Numbered from the stretch's first letter, positions 1 to 8,520 are shown. The stretch is 51,597 nt of DNA from Firmicutes bacterium UBA5486 (GCA_002427045.1 DIPO01000003.1:1-51597); one strand, 5' to 3'. A program made the numbers and translations. Notes: generated by a model from the letters alone, not told the origin.

Positions 1-180
1 GATTTTCATGCTATTCTCTCCTTAATTGGGTTTTTTGCGTTGTCATTGATTTCTTCTGTCCCTGCACAATATATTGATAGCCTAATACAAGCCCAACACT
101 ATATATTGTGTTGGGACCTTTTAAAAAGGACACAACGCAAAAAGCTTTAATAAGAAAAGCCCCCATTGGGGGGCTTTTGA
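1..180. other. Window edge, non-coding, with repeat fragment and hairpins
   Basis: No gene is visible in the first 180 bases. Positions 64-84 contain CACAATATATTGATAGCC, which matches the inverted inner arm of the large intergenic palindrome at 10725-10860, so this is probably a fragment of the same repeat family. Positions 92-115 form a hairpin with arms CCCAACAC and GTGTTGGG. A second, G+C-rich hairpin next to glgP is listed separately. The gene to the left lies outside the window. Confidence 0.5.
155..178 (-). terminator. Intrinsic terminator of glgP, possibly bidirectional
   Basis: AAAAGCCCCC, loop att, then GGGGGGCTTTT. The hairpin has A and T tracts on both sides, so it can end transcription from either strand. 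It lies three bases beyond the glgP stop on the minus strand. Confidence 0.8.
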
Positions 181-1812
181 CTAGGCAATGAATTTACTTT
201 CCATGGTAGGTTGGTAAAGCTGTTTATAATAATCTCTAACCATCCGGCGGGCGGAAAAACGTTCACTGACACTTTCAATACTGGCTTTCATCATTTGTTC
301 CCATTGCGGTTTATTCTGATAGTAAGTGGGGATAATCTGACTTGTTAAAACCCGGTATAATGCATTTAAATCGTGTTGGTCCTGTCCAGGTCCTACATAT
401 CCTTCCCCAAACTGCCAACCATTAATGCCATCTTTACAACCTTCCACCCACCAACCATCCAGAGTGCTGAAGTTTAATACTCCATTCATTCCAGCCTTCA
501 TTCCTGAAGTACCACTGGCTTCCATAGGACGTTGGGGATTGTTTAGCCAAACATCACAACCTTGGGTTAGCAGTTTACCCAAAACCATATTATAGTTTTC
601 CAGGAAAACAATTTGTTTTGGAAATTCTCTGGCAAGGGAGACTATTTTAGCAACCAAATTCTTACCATTCAGGTCTTGAGGGTGGGCCTTTCCAGAGAAA
701 ACCAGTTGAATCCGGCCACTATTCAATAAAGAAAGAAACTTAGAGCGGTCTCTAAAAATCAAGTCTCCTCGTTTGTAGGTTGCTGCCCGGCGGGCAAAAC
801 CAATTAAAAGGATATCTGGGTTTAGAATCTGTCCGGTTTGGAACTGGATTTCTGCCAGCAACTGCTTTTTGTTTTTTAGATGAGGTTCCCATAAACTAGA
901 GTTATTGATAAAAGCTTGATTAATACTTGGATCTTGCCAGGTATTACGGTGAACTCCGTTAGTAATGGAGATGATCGGTGAAGAAGCAGCAACATTTTTC
1001 CACATTTTCCTAGCTGTTTCTCCATGTAATTCAGCTACAGCATTGGTAATTGATGCTAGTCGAAGGCCAGCAACGGTCATATTAAAAGGGTCGCCACCAA
1101 TTCTCTTCATTTGCTGGTAAGAGAGGCCATCATAAGCACCAACATAGGAAAGAGCACGGTGATCATGGGATTCATTACCAGCTGGAACTGGGGTATGCGT
1201 AGTAAAAACAATCTCTTTTCTGGTTTTCTTTAAAGCTTGTTCAAAACTCAGTCCGGTAGCAATTTTTTCCCTAATCAGCTCTACCCCTGCTAAAACTGCA
1301 TGACCTTCATTAAAATGGTAAAGGTCAATATTAAGGCCAAGAGCACGAAGGGCCCGGATTCCACCTATTCCAAGAATGATCTCTTGGGCAATACGATCAT
1401 CACCTGTTCCACTATATAAGGAATGGGTAAGCCAAGGCTCTTTATTTTCCGGTAGATCAGCATCTAACAAATATAGTGGTGCATTATTAAATATATCTAC
1501 CATCCATACTTTACAGGTAACTGGCTGTTTTTTAATTTCTACTTGTACTTTTATACCGGTATCTTTCAAAAAATCAAATTGATATTTTGGAAAAACATCA
1601 TAGGGAAACCCATTGTCATTAATATACTGGCAGGTATAACCTTTTCGCCATAAGATTCCAATTCCAACTACGGGATAACCTTCTTCCCGAGCAGCCTTTA
1701 AATAATCTCCGGCTAAGATACCTAAACCTCCGGAAAAAATGGGAAAATTCTGATGAAGGCCAAATTCCATACAAAAGTAGGCAATTGCTGGATCCTTCAC
1801 CTTGTTCATCAT
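181..1812 (-). CDS. glgP: Alpha-glucan (glycogen) phosphorylase, short form
   Basis: Releases glucose-1-phosphate from alpha-1,4-glucan by phosphorolysis, using pyridoxal phosphate (PLP), in the cytoplasm. The 543-residue protein has the glucan phosphorylase N-terminal signature YFCMEFGL...FSGGLGILAGD (residues 10-36) and the PLP-lysine region EASGTSGMKAGMNG around residue 435, preceded by NNPQRPM. It is shorter than the roughly 850-residue phosphorylases and starts directly at the catalytic core, as in the compact bacterial TIGR02094-type members; I see no sign of truncation. Two consecutive ATG codons (1812 and 1809) follow AGGAGG at 6-9 bases; either could start. It stands alone, with no glgA, glgB or glgC in the window. 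The upstream region carries one palindromic repeat. Exact substrate preference (glycogen or maltodextrin) cannot be read from the sequence. Confidence 0.93.
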   Translation of the reverse strand: MMNKVKDPAIAYFCMEFGLHQNFPIFSGGLGILAGDYLKAAREEGYPVVGIGILWRKGYTCQYINDNGFPYDVFPKYQFDFLKDTGIKVQVEIKKQPVTCKVWMVDIFNNAPLYLLDADLPENKEPWLTHSLYSGTGDDRIAQEIILGIGGIRALRALGLNIDLYHFNEGHAVLAGVELIREKIATGLSFEQALKKTRKEIVFTTHTPVPAGNESHDHRALSYVGAYDGLSYQQMKRIGGDPFNMTVAGLRLASITNAVAELHGETARKMWKNVAASSPIISITNGVHRNTWQDPSINQAFINNSSLWEPHLKNKKQLLAEIQFQTGQILNPDILLIGFARRAATYKRGDLIFRDRSKFLSLLNSGRIQLVFSGKAHPQDLNGKNLVAKIVSLAREFPKQIVFLENYNMVLGKLLTQGCDVWLNNPQRPMEASGTSGMKAGMNGVLNFSTLDGWWVEGCKDGINGWQFGEGYVGPGQDQHDLNALYRVLTSQIIPTYYQNKPQWEQMMKASIESVSERFSARRMVRDYYKQLYQPTMESKFIA

Positions 1813-1859
1813 CTATTACCTCCTATTAATTAATTATAAATTAAAATAAATAATTGAGA

Positions 1860-1908
1860 GAATTGTATAATTAGGGGGTAAATTAAAAATGAATGAATTA
1901 TACAATTC
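1860..1908. repeat. Intergenic palindromic repeat, copy near glgP
   Basis: Perfect 13-bp inverted repeat: GAATTGTATAATT at 1860-1872 and AATTATACAATTC at 1896-1908. It is the simplest member of a family found throughout the window. It lies in the 301-base gap between glgP (minus) and the small membrane protein gene (plus); the rest of that gap is A+T-rich, and I see nothing else in it. Confidence 0.75.
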
Positions 1909-2113
1909 TTAATGTAATTAAACATAACTCCTTAGAAAAATATTATTTGTAACTGATTCTTAATATAACATATAAGCCCTGCTAAACAAAGGTTTAATTA
2001 TTTCCAAATTTACATAAGTACATTTTCTTAAGGTATTTAGAGGTTTTAAAGATTTAAAAGAAGAAAGGAAAAGAAAAAATATTTACGTAATCAAATTTGG
2101 GGAGGAAGTATAA

Positions 2114-2344
2114 ATGATTTGGGAATTTTGGGTAATCTTTATACTCTTTTCAATCTTATCAGTAAACCTTTATTTAACAGCTGCTGTTTATCTTGATGCA
2201 AAAAAACAACGGGTTAATGCCATGAATGTTCCCCCTCCGGTTTGGGGTTTTGTCGCTTTTTTCTTTCCATTAGTGGGTTTTTTCATCTATTGGTTAATGC
2301 ATCATTCGATTCTCGTTCTACGGGATAAAGTACGGATCGATTAG
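2114..2344 (+). CDS. Small two-helix membrane protein
   Basis: A 76-residue protein of unknown function. It begins with a hydrophobic helix (residues 3-27), has a short cytoplasmic-like loop with AAVYLDAKKQR and a PPPVWGF motif, and then a second helix (residues 43-65) with FFPLVGFFIYWLM. The layout resembles the short phospholipase-D-nuclease N-terminal-like/YLDAKK membrane proteins common in Bacillota, but no catalytic motif is present. The start is well supported: GGGGAGGAAG lies about 6 bases before ATG. It is monocistronic by position, between repeats on both sides. No function is inferred. Confidence 0.7.
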   Translation: MIWEFWVIFILFSILSVNLYLTAAVYLDAKKQRVNAMNVPPPVWGFVAFFFPLVGFFIYWLMHHSILVLRDKVRID

Positions 2345-2368
2345 CAGTAAAAGGGTATATTGTTAGCT

Positions 2369-2423
2369 GAGAGATTGTATAATTCTTTTTTGGCTTTATT
2401 TATTAAAATTATGCAATTCCCTC
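2369..2423. repeat. Intergenic palindromic repeat
   Basis: Left arm GAGAGATTGTATAATT (2369-2384) and right arm AATTATGCAATTCCCTC (2407-2423) form an imperfect inverted repeat with one G-T type change in the arms. Same family as 1860-1908. It starts 25 bases after the upstream gene, so it could act as a weak terminator, although there is no uridine run. Confidence 0.65.
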
Positions 2424-2481
2424 AGGTATAAATAAATGCATCAATTTTATCCTGGGCAGACTCCACCACTTGACTATCTAA

Positions 2482-2598
2482 TCCTATAAACTTAATATTT
2501 ACGGATTTACGGATCAAGATTCTAGAGTACCGGAGGAAATTGCCGGAACTTTTTGCGGAATGATCCAAAGAACCCGGGAAGGTTATTTAATAATCTAG
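2482..2598 (+). pseudogene. Possible gene remnant, 38 open codons, no start
   Basis: The 480-base gap before ytxC holds an open stretch whose translation looks protein-like: NIYGFTDQDSRVPEE, then IAGTFCGMIQRTREGYLII and a stop. It is closed upstream by TAA at 2479-2481 and has no start codon with a ribosome binding site. Just upstream, in another frame, LSWADSTT is readable (about 2437-2460). This suggests a decayed gene with frameshifts. I do not recognise the family. The rest of the gap (2600-2825) shows no gene. Confidence 0.3.
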
Positions 2599-2825
2599 TA
2601 ATTACGCACTGGCTCTAAGGCCGACTTTACGAAAAGACATTTTTCTGGGTTTATAGTTCCATCTTCAAGTGGATTTATCTATAAAATGGGAAGGTAAATG
2701 AGACTTGTAATTAAGCATACGCTTGTTTACATAACAATAAGGAGCTAAAAATAGTTTTTACTTTAAGTGGACTGTATAACCCCTCTAATATTTCTCATAT
2801 AATACTCTTGTGAGGGGGGTAAACC

Positions 2826-3680
2826 ATGTGTACAATCCAGATTGGATCCGGGTCCCTCTTTGACTTAAGGTCAAACTTAAAAGAAGAGATAGCCCGTTGG
2901 GAAGAAGATGGAATTGATTTAAACATAGAAGAAAAAAGACTTGGAAAATATAATTTTTTGCACTTTACCATTAATGGGCAAGAAGCAGCAAAACCCAACG
3001 AAGAGGTTTTCCGTCAACAGATTACTTGGTTGGTAACGGATCTTTTATTAGATCAGGTTTCCAAGAAACTACTCCAAAGGATGATTAGGATTGACCATCC
3101 ATATTTATCAAAGAAAGAGGCTGAAGCCCTTAGTAAACAAGTTGTTTGTACATTAACAAAATCTGGAGAAAAAGAAAGGTTTTTTCGAATCCAGAAAGAG
3201 GTAGAGAGTTTTCTGGATGAAAACGATTCTATTTTTTTAGAAGGATTTCTCCGTTTTCGGTTAAAAGACTATTTTTTCGAACTTAAAGAGAATCTGGAAG
3301 AGACGATCGAAGAATTTTTGGCGGATAAAGAATATCAGGAGTTTATTAAGCTTTTGCAGTATTTTGTTGAGATTCAAGAACCAAAAGTCATCGAGGTACA
3401 TGTGATTTTTTACTCAAAAGATAATTTCCGGCTCCTGGATGAAGAGGAAAAACCTCTAGACCAAGAGTATCTTCTGAAAGCGTTGGGAGATCTTCGTGAG
3501 GAAGGGTTAAAATATGAAGATTTACTGCTAAGTGCATTAATAACCCTTTCACCTCAAAGAATAATCCTTCATCATTCAAAGAGTAGCAATATTGTTAATA
3601 CCATCCTTAATGTTTTTAAAGAAAGAGTAGCTTTCTGCCGTGACTGTGAGTTATGTAGGAATACGGAGGAGAAAGAGTAA
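2826..3680 (+). CDS. ytxC: YtxC-family putative sporulation protein
   Basis: The YtxC family is associated with endospore formers; its biochemical role is unknown. The 284-residue protein is acidic and largely helical. The recognisable family core is residues 135-190, with FLEGFLRFRLKDYFFEL, then EFLADKEYQEFIKLLQYFV and the IQEPKVIEVHV strand. A second conserved patch near residues 238-255 reads LLSALITLSPQRIILHH. The C-terminus carries two close cysteine pairs (CRDCELC), which could bind a metal. The start ATG follows a GAGGGGGG ribosome binding site, and TATAAT at 2798-2803 may be its -10 box. The gene stands alone and ends in a clear terminator. It is the main marker in this window that the organism makes spores. 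Confidence 0.8.
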   Translation: MCTIQIGSGSLFDLRSNLKEEIARWEEDGIDLNIEEKRLGKYNFLHFTINGQEAAKPNEEVFRQQITWLVTDLLLDQVSKKLLQRMIRIDHPYLSKKEAEALSKQVVCTLTKSGEKERFFRIQKEVESFLDENDSIFLEGFLRFRLKDYFFELKENLEETIEEFLADKEYQEFIKLLQYFVEIQEPKVIEVHVIFYSKDNFRLLDEEEKPLDQEYLLKALGDLREEGLKYEDLLLSALITLSPQRIILHHSKSSNIVNTILNVFKERVAFCRDCELCRNTEEKE

Positions 3681-3706
3681 AAAAATCCCCTAAGGGGATT
3701 TTTTTT
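3681..3706 (+). terminator. Intrinsic terminator after ytxC
   Basis: AAAATCCCC, loop taa, GGGGATTTTTTTT directly after the stop codon. Short perfect stem followed by a uridine run. Confidence 0.85.
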
Positions 3707-3770
3707 ACTCTAAATAATTGGGAGAATATACCGATAATGTTTATATAAACAAGAAGGAGGTTTTAACAGT

Positions 3771-5528
3771 ATGTCCAGAAAATACCTATATAGAATTGTA
3801 TTGCTTTTATTATTATTACTCTTGTTACCTGGTTGTTCCAAAAAGAAAAGTTCCAGGTTAACAACCATCCAGGTAACTCCAGCTAGTACTATAGTTTTAC
3901 TAGGAGGTAAGCAACAGTTTACAGCTAAAGGACTTGACCAAAAAGGTAAGGAAATGAGTGGTGTTAAATTTAGCTGGTCAGTAGTTCCTTCTGATGCAGG
4001 GGAAATTAGCCAGACTGGTTTGTTTACTGCTGGAGAAGTAGCTAAAAATTGCGAAGTTCTATGTCAATCGGGAGGATTAGTAAAGAAAGTTCCGGTAAGT
4101 ATCTTTACAGGAGAATATTTCTTAGAGACCGCAGGGGAACAATTAGTAGCTGATTCCCAGACAGCATGGTGTAATTTTCTTCAGAGTCCACGGTTAATGA
4201 CAATCTTTAATGATCAGTTGCTTCCGAGTGCTAAAGTTTTGAATTCAGTTCTTGATGGAATGTTTTCGAATGTTTTGTGGTTTCCACTATTTTATTTCGA
4301 ACCTGGAAAATGTATAATTGAAGATTTGCGGGAAAGAAATTATGATAAAAATTATGATGGCCAAGATCCCCAAATCGGCATATGGACATATACTGAAGAG
4401 ATTTATGATGAGGTTTGCGATGATGAGGGAAACTTGATTGATAAAGTTCTGTTAGGAACATGGACGGTTCAGATTAACAGGCAAGAAATAGAGAAAGAAA
4501 TAGGTAAAGAAGACCAACTCACTTTTGAATTAACGTATGAAGAAGCTACTGGTGAAACTAGTAATTACCAAGGAACAATAACTTATCCTACCAGCTATCT
4601 TAAACTTTTTGTATTTGACGAACCAGGTACCTTTACCGGACAATTTGTCTGTAATGTAACTTTTAATAGCGATCAAATAACAGATGGTTTATTGAACGGG
4701 GTTTTCGATCCAATTATGAGTACTGTAACAATAAAAGATGAAGATGTTGGCTTTTTTGAAAAGATTGCCGGGAATGCAGAATGTTCTTATCATTACAATG
4801 GTCAACCTTATTCTTTTAATGGGGAATTAAGCTTACTTTTCGATGAGAGTAAAGAGGACTTTTTTCATGGCACCTTTACAACTCCGGAGACAGTTATTAA
4901 TGGAGATCTTAAAGTAACCTATGTAGAAAACCCAAATTTGGGGGAACACCCTTTTAAAGACGGAATATCCGTTACAGGTATGCCTAATAACCTTATACTC
5001 CAAGGCTCATTAAATGATACGAAATCCGATTTGTCTTTAGAAGGGAAGTTTCTACTTGAACTGCGGAATGCCGCTACTTTCAATTATATTGAACAGTATT
5101 CCGCTCAAAACTGCCCAGGTGCTTATCTCAATTTTACCGGGACACTTTGTAATGAGAAAAACGATAAAATTGCAGGTATGCTAAGCTTTGAAGAGACCGC
5201 TTTTAAACGTTTTAAAATTAATATTGGTTATGATTTAACTTTGGATGGGGTAATGAGGCAGATTGGCTTAACAGGTACAAGTACCAGTGACTCAGCGATG
5301 ACAGTTGTACTTACTAGTGACTGGGGCCCTGCTGAGATTAATATGAATCTTAATTTTAGCCCGCAACTCTTGTATTACGATACTGAGGGTGACTTACTTG
5401 CAGGAAAGATTTCTGGTCTTTCCGGGAAAGTCCTCGTTCTTGGGATAGAAGTTGGTAAGATTAGTTTGGATAGCGATACTAAACTTCCTCGAGTTGATTA
5501 TAATGATGGTACTTTCGAAACTTTATAA
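3771..5528 (+). CDS. Lipoprotein with N-terminal Ig-like (Big) domain
   Basis: Predicted exported lipoprotein of 585 residues. The N-terminus is a classic lipoprotein signal (residues 1-22): MSRKYLYR, a leucine run, then the lipobox LPGC, so the mature protein starts at Cys22 and is lipid-anchored. Residues 31-95 look like a bacterial Ig-like domain (ITVTP-type opening, LGGKQQFTAKGLDQKG, FSWSV, GEISQTGLFTAG). The remaining 480 residues are rich in beta-strand-like alternation (for example GTWTVQINRQE, YQGTITYPTSYLKLF) and repeat short GTFT/GxLS motifs, with few cysteines; I do not recognise this part. The ATG follows AAGAAGGAGGT. A 55-base gap with a hairpin separates it from the next secreted protein, which may be cotranscribed. 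Function unknown. Confidence 0.8.
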   Translation: MSRKYLYRIVLLLLLLLLLPGCSKKKSSRLTTIQVTPASTIVLLGGKQQFTAKGLDQKGKEMSGVKFSWSVVPSDAGEISQTGLFTAGEVAKNCEVLCQSGGLVKKVPVSIFTGEYFLETAGEQLVADSQTAWCNFLQSPRLMTIFNDQLLPSAKVLNSVLDGMFSNVLWFPLFYFEPGKCIIEDLRERNYDKNYDGQDPQIGIWTYTEEIYDEVCDDEGNLIDKVLLGTWTVQINRQEIEKEIGKEDQLTFELTYEEATGETSNYQGTITYPTSYLKLFVFDEPGTFTGQFVCNVTFNSDQITDGLLNGVFDPIMSTVTIKDEDVGFFEKIAGNAECSYHYNGQPYSFNGELSLLFDESKEDFFHGTFTTPETVINGDLKVTYVENPNLGEHPFKDGISVTGMPNNLILQGSLNDTKSDLSLEGKFLLELRNAATFNYIEQYSAQNCPGAYLNFTGTLCNEKNDKIAGMLSFEETAFKRFKINIGYDLTLDGVMRQIGLTGTSTSDSAMTVVLTSDWGPAEINMNLNFSPQLLYYDTEGDLLAGKISGLSGKVLVLGIEVGKISLDSDTKLPRVDYNDGTFETL

Positions 5529-5538
5529 GGTTAAAAAT

Positions 5539-5567
5539 ACAGGCTACCCTTTTAAAGGGTAGCCTGT
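5539..5567 (+). terminator. Strong hairpin between two secreted-protein genes
   Basis: ACAGGCTACCC, loop ttttaaa, GGGTAGCCTGT: an 11-bp stem directly after the lipoprotein stop. No good uridine run follows (ttcaaaag), so it may be a partial terminator or an mRNA-stabilising hairpin rather than a full stop. Confidence 0.55.
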
Positions 5568-5583
5568 TCAAAAGGAATTTAAT

Positions 5584-6645
5584 ATGAAAGCACTTTTAAT
5601 TAATTTACTTGTAATACTTTTTTTATGCTTAGACCATACACCCTGTTTGGCCGGGCTAAATCTTAAGTCTGACGGTTTTCGCCTAGAAATTATAAAAGAT
5701 AATAATCTATTTCCTGTATGGTTCAGCTTTGAGGATATAATGGAGGAACTTGCTGAAGACAAGGATTGTAATTTTCCGGAAGAAATATTATCTAGGGGCA
5801 AGATTTTTTGCTTGTTACCTTTTTGGCAAGGCGAAACAATTAATTTTGGAGCTACATTCCAAAAAGCTGGTATCATCCAAGTAACTGGCCAGACTCTTCA
5901 GTTTTATCATGATTATAATAATCCGGCTTTTTTACCAATTAAAAAATATTATGATCTGGGTGGAAATAGTATTAACTATTCACTTTTTGGAACTTATGTT
6001 TCTAAAAGATGGTGTAATGATCTGTTTATGATGGTTATGCGCGGGGATTTTTTTACTTGCTATGATTATCTAAAAATAGATTGCTTAGGGCAAGGATGGA
6101 TCAGAAGAAAGATTAATGGGTCAAAGTACTATGAAATATTTGGTGAATATAAAAAAGAATGGCCTGATGAGAACTATTGGGGTTGGGGTTTGGGTTTAAA
6201 TTATGATCTTTTTCTTGAGAAGAATGGTTTGAATATTAATCTTCATCTTCTAAATTTACCTGGTATAATCTATTTCCCAAAGTTTTACCAAGAGAATGGA
6301 AAGGTTGATACCAAGGAGGATAGTATTGGCCCAATACCGATTAGTGGGTTTAAAACTGAAGGATCCTATTATAGAAATCTTCCCCCAATGGTAGAGACTC
6401 AGCTTTTATATACGTTTAATTATGGTGGGGCTTTTGAATTAAAAACTTTTTATGATGGAGAAATTCAAGACTTTCTAGCAGGGTATTTTCAACCTGTGGG
6501 CAATATTGGCCTTACAATTAATATTAACCCTGTTTTAAAGAATTATGGATTAGGATTAAGATTTAACCATGGGGAGCTGGAATTTATCTTTAGTCTTAAC
6601 AGGCAGATGATTCTCAGAGGGATAACTTTTAAACTCTGGGAATAA
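5584..6645 (+). CDS. Secreted beta-rich protein, possibly barrel-like
   Basis: A 353-residue protein of unknown family. Residues 1-23 are a signal peptide ending near CLAG. The mature part is rich in tyrosine, tryptophan, phenylalanine and glycine, with alternating polar and apolar residues such as YWGWGLGLNYDLFL, GLNINLHLLNL, VETQLLYTFNYGGAFELKTF and NIGLTININPVLKNYGLGLRF. The C-terminus ends in a strand, MILRGITFKLWE. This pattern resembles transmembrane beta-barrel or large beta-sandwich proteins; if a barrel, it would imply a diderm cell. Against this, the gene is in a Bacillota-like context and there is no recognisable porin motif. It follows the lipoprotein gene and may work with it. 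An AAAGGAATTTAAT sequence precedes the ATG. Confidence 0.6.
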   Translation: MKALLINLLVILFLCLDHTPCLAGLNLKSDGFRLEIIKDNNLFPVWFSFEDIMEELAEDKDCNFPEEILSRGKIFCLLPFWQGETINFGATFQKAGIIQVTGQTLQFYHDYNNPAFLPIKKYYDLGGNSINYSLFGTYVSKRWCNDLFMMVMRGDFFTCYDYLKIDCLGQGWIRRKINGSKYYEIFGEYKKEWPDENYWGWGLGLNYDLFLEKNGLNINLHLLNLPGIIYFPKFYQENGKVDTKEDSIGPIPISGFKTEGSYYRNLPPMVETQLLYTFNYGGAFELKTFYDGEIQDFLAGYFQPVGNIGLTININPVLKNYGLGLRFNHGELEFIFSLNRQMILRGITFKLWE

Positions 6646-6664
6646 TTTTATACACTAGATTTGA

Positions 6665-6693
6665 TTGACTTTCAAGTTTTCCAATGTTATACT
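6665..6693 (+). promoter_or_regulatory. Sigma-A-type promoter of the T-box leader
   Basis: TTGACT (6665-6670), 17 bases, TATACT (6688-6693), with TGT directly before the -10 as an extended -10. Transcription would start near 6700, just before the T-box stem I. Confidence 0.7.
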
Positions 6694-6699
6694 ATCTAA

Positions 6700-6947
6700 A
6701 AATTATAGAATTTAAAATGATGAAGGGAAGAGTACCCGGAAATACCTTCAAACAGAGAGAGGTGGCTATTAGCTGGAAGCTGCCTGGAAGGTTCCGTTGG
6801 GGAAGACCACCCCTGAATGGCTGTGAATGAAAAACAGCACGGTGGTACCGTTAAAACCCATAAGTGCATCGGTAGTAGGGTTTATTACCGGTAGAAAAAA
6901 GGTGGAACCGCGGAATCCTCCGTCCTTTAGGGATTGGAGGTTTTTTT
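6700..6947 (+). ncRNA. T-box leader controlling hom
   Basis: T-box leaders sense uncharged tRNA and switch between an antiterminator and a terminator. Visible parts are the GAAGAGTA motif at the 5' side of the specifier region (about 6727), the AGAGAG stretch of stem I (about 6755), the T-box core AGGTGGAACCGCGG (6900-6913) that pairs with the tRNA acceptor end, and the terminator at 6917-6947. A second core-like sequence, CGGTGGTACCG (6839-6849), lies 60 bases upstream, probably part of stem III or a partial duplication. The specifier codon is not certain. ATG (Met) at 6817-6819 fits the downstream gene, because homoserine dehydrogenase feeds methionine and threonine synthesis, but I could not fold stem I with confidence. 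Confidence 0.88.
6917..6947 (+). terminator. T-box attenuator terminator
   Basis: CCTCC...GGAGG stem (6917-6921 with 6936-6940) extended by further pairs, followed by seven T residues (6941-6947). It overlaps the sequences that form the alternative antiterminator with the T-box core. Confidence 0.8.
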
Positions 6948-6971
6948 ATTTGCGTGAATTACATAAATTAA

Positions 6972-7078
6972 GGAATTGTATAATTTAATTATTTAAGATT
7001 CGACCACAAACTGACAGCCTCCCCCCAAGGTATTTCTTGATTGGTCAAATCACGATTAAGGTAATTGTGCAATTCCCC
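6972..7078. repeat. Intergenic palindromic repeat, composite copy
   Basis: Outer arms GGAATTGTATAATT (6972-6985) and AATTGTGCAATTCC (7063-7076 region), with inner arms CGACCACAAA (near 7001) and TTGGTCAAAT (7041-7050). It lies between the T-box terminator and hom, so it is transcribed only when the T-box reads through. Confidence 0.65.
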
Positions 7079-7137
7079 TAAACGTAATTCTTAGTCTTCA
7101 TTAAAACAAATAATTCTTAAGTAGAGGTGATCCAAAA

Positions 7138-8439
7138 GTGGGTAGGGAACTTAATATTGGAATTCTTGGGTTAGGAGTGGTGGGTACGGGAGTGGCCCGG
7201 ATTTTATTAGAAGAAGGTAATCTTTTAACAGAGCGTACGGGGGTAAATTTCTCTCTAAAGACAGCGGTTGATCTTGATTGGGATAGGGAAAGAGGACTAA
7301 ATTTAAAAGGGGTAAATACTACTACTGATTATAATGAATTAGTTAATGATCCAAAGATTGATATAGTTGTTGAGACCATTGGTGGGATCGAACCGGCTTT
7401 TTCATTTGTTATGCAGGCACTAGCGGCCAGAAAACATGTGGTTACTGCTAATAAAGCTTTAATTGCGATCAAAGGAAGGGAGCTTTTTAGGCAAGCTCAG
7501 AAGTATGGGGTTGAACTTTTATTTGAAGCTAGTGTTGGTGGTGGGATCCCGATTATTAAAAGTTTAAAAGAAGGACTGGTAGCAAATAAGATCCTTAGTA
7601 TTTATGGGATTGTTAATGGTACCTCAAATTATATCCTTACCAGAATGCATCAGGATGAATTAGATTTTGAAGAGGCTTTAGGCGAGGCACAAGCTAAAGG
7701 TTTTGCTGAAGCGGATCCTACTTTAGATGTAGGTGGAGGGGATGCTGCTCACAAATTAACAGTTTTGGCTTCTTTAGCTTCCGGGGGATTTGTAAATTTT
7801 CAAGCTATTCCTGTAGAGGGTATTGAAGAATTAACAACTCTTGATATTAATTTTGCTAAAAGATTTGGTTATGTAATTAAACTTTTGGCTATTTGCCGGT
7901 TTAATGGAAAAAAAATAGATCTCCGGGTGCATCCGACCTTGGTCCCGGGTGACCATCTTTTAGCAGCGGTAAATAATGAGTTGAATGCGATATTTGTTAC
8001 CGGTAATTTTGTTGGGGATACGATGTTTTATGGTCCTGGAGCCGGACAGTTACCAACAGCCAGTGCGATTGTTAGTGATCTTGTAGATCTTTCACGTAAT
8101 TTTCTTCGAAAAGCAGATGATGCATCCTTTACAAGAATAATTAATCCAGAAAAAAGCATAGAACTATTTTCATTAGGAGAAATTTCTAACCGTTATTATT
8201 TACGCCTTTTTACTTTAGATCAACCCGGTATCCTTTCGAAAATTTCCGGAGTTTTAGGAAAATATCAGGTTTCTATCTCGTCTATGGTCCAACTGGAGAC
8301 CCATGGAGAAAAAAATTATGTCCCGATTGTTTTACTTACCCATGAAGCACCAGAAAGAGCAATGTTTAAAGCCTTAAGCGAGATTAGTAAATTTGATTTT
8401 GTCCGTCCCGATATCCTAAGATTAAGACTTTTTAAATAA
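7138..8439 (+). CDS. hom: Homoserine dehydrogenase with ACT domain
   Basis: Reduces aspartate-4-semialdehyde to homoserine, the branch point to threonine and methionine; cytoplasmic. The 433-residue protein has the Rossmann motif GILGLGVVGTGVA (residues 7-19), the ANKALI segment (102-107), the catalytic-domain block EASVGGGIPIIKSL with IVNGTSNYILTRM (about 138-175), and ADPTLDVGGGDAAHKL (about 199-214). Residues 355-430 form an ACT domain (RLFTLDQPGILSKISGVLG), the usual site of amino-acid feedback. Length is typical. The start is GTG, 8 bases after AGAGGTGAT. It is not followed by thrC or thrB here, so regulation depends on the upstream T-box. Confidence 0.96.
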   Translation: MGRELNIGILGLGVVGTGVARILLEEGNLLTERTGVNFSLKTAVDLDWDRERGLNLKGVNTTTDYNELVNDPKIDIVVETIGGIEPAFSFVMQALAARKHVVTANKALIAIKGRELFRQAQKYGVELLFEASVGGGIPIIKSLKEGLVANKILSIYGIVNGTSNYILTRMHQDELDFEEALGEAQAKGFAEADPTLDVGGGDAAHKLTVLASLASGGFVNFQAIPVEGIEELTTLDINFAKRFGYVIKLLAICRFNGKKIDLRVHPTLVPGDHLLAAVNNELNAIFVTGNFVGDTMFYGPGAGQLPTASAIVSDLVDLSRNFLRKADDASFTRIINPEKSIELFSLGEISNRYYLRLFTLDQPGILSKISGVLGKYQVSISSMVQLETHGEKNYVPIVLLTHEAPERAMFKALSEISKFDFVRPDILRLRLFK

Positions 8440-8450
8440 ACTTTTTATCA

Positions 8451-8507
8451 GGAATTGCATAATTATAATGTTTTGTAGTTGAATCTTAAATAAATTAAGC
8501 AATTCTT
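8451..8507. repeat. Intergenic palindromic repeat
   Basis: Arms AGGAATTGCATAATT (from 8450) and AATTAAGCAATTCTT (8493-8507), with a loop that includes TAGTTGAATCTTAAAT, similar to the GGTCGAATTTTAAAT inner part of the copy at 10725-10860. Confidence 0.65.
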
Positions 8508-8520
8508 AAATGTAATTCTT

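Noticed and set aside
181..1812. glgP as a truncated gene
   Set aside because: It is shorter than classic phosphorylases, but start, PLP site and stop are all in place and compact members of this length are known.
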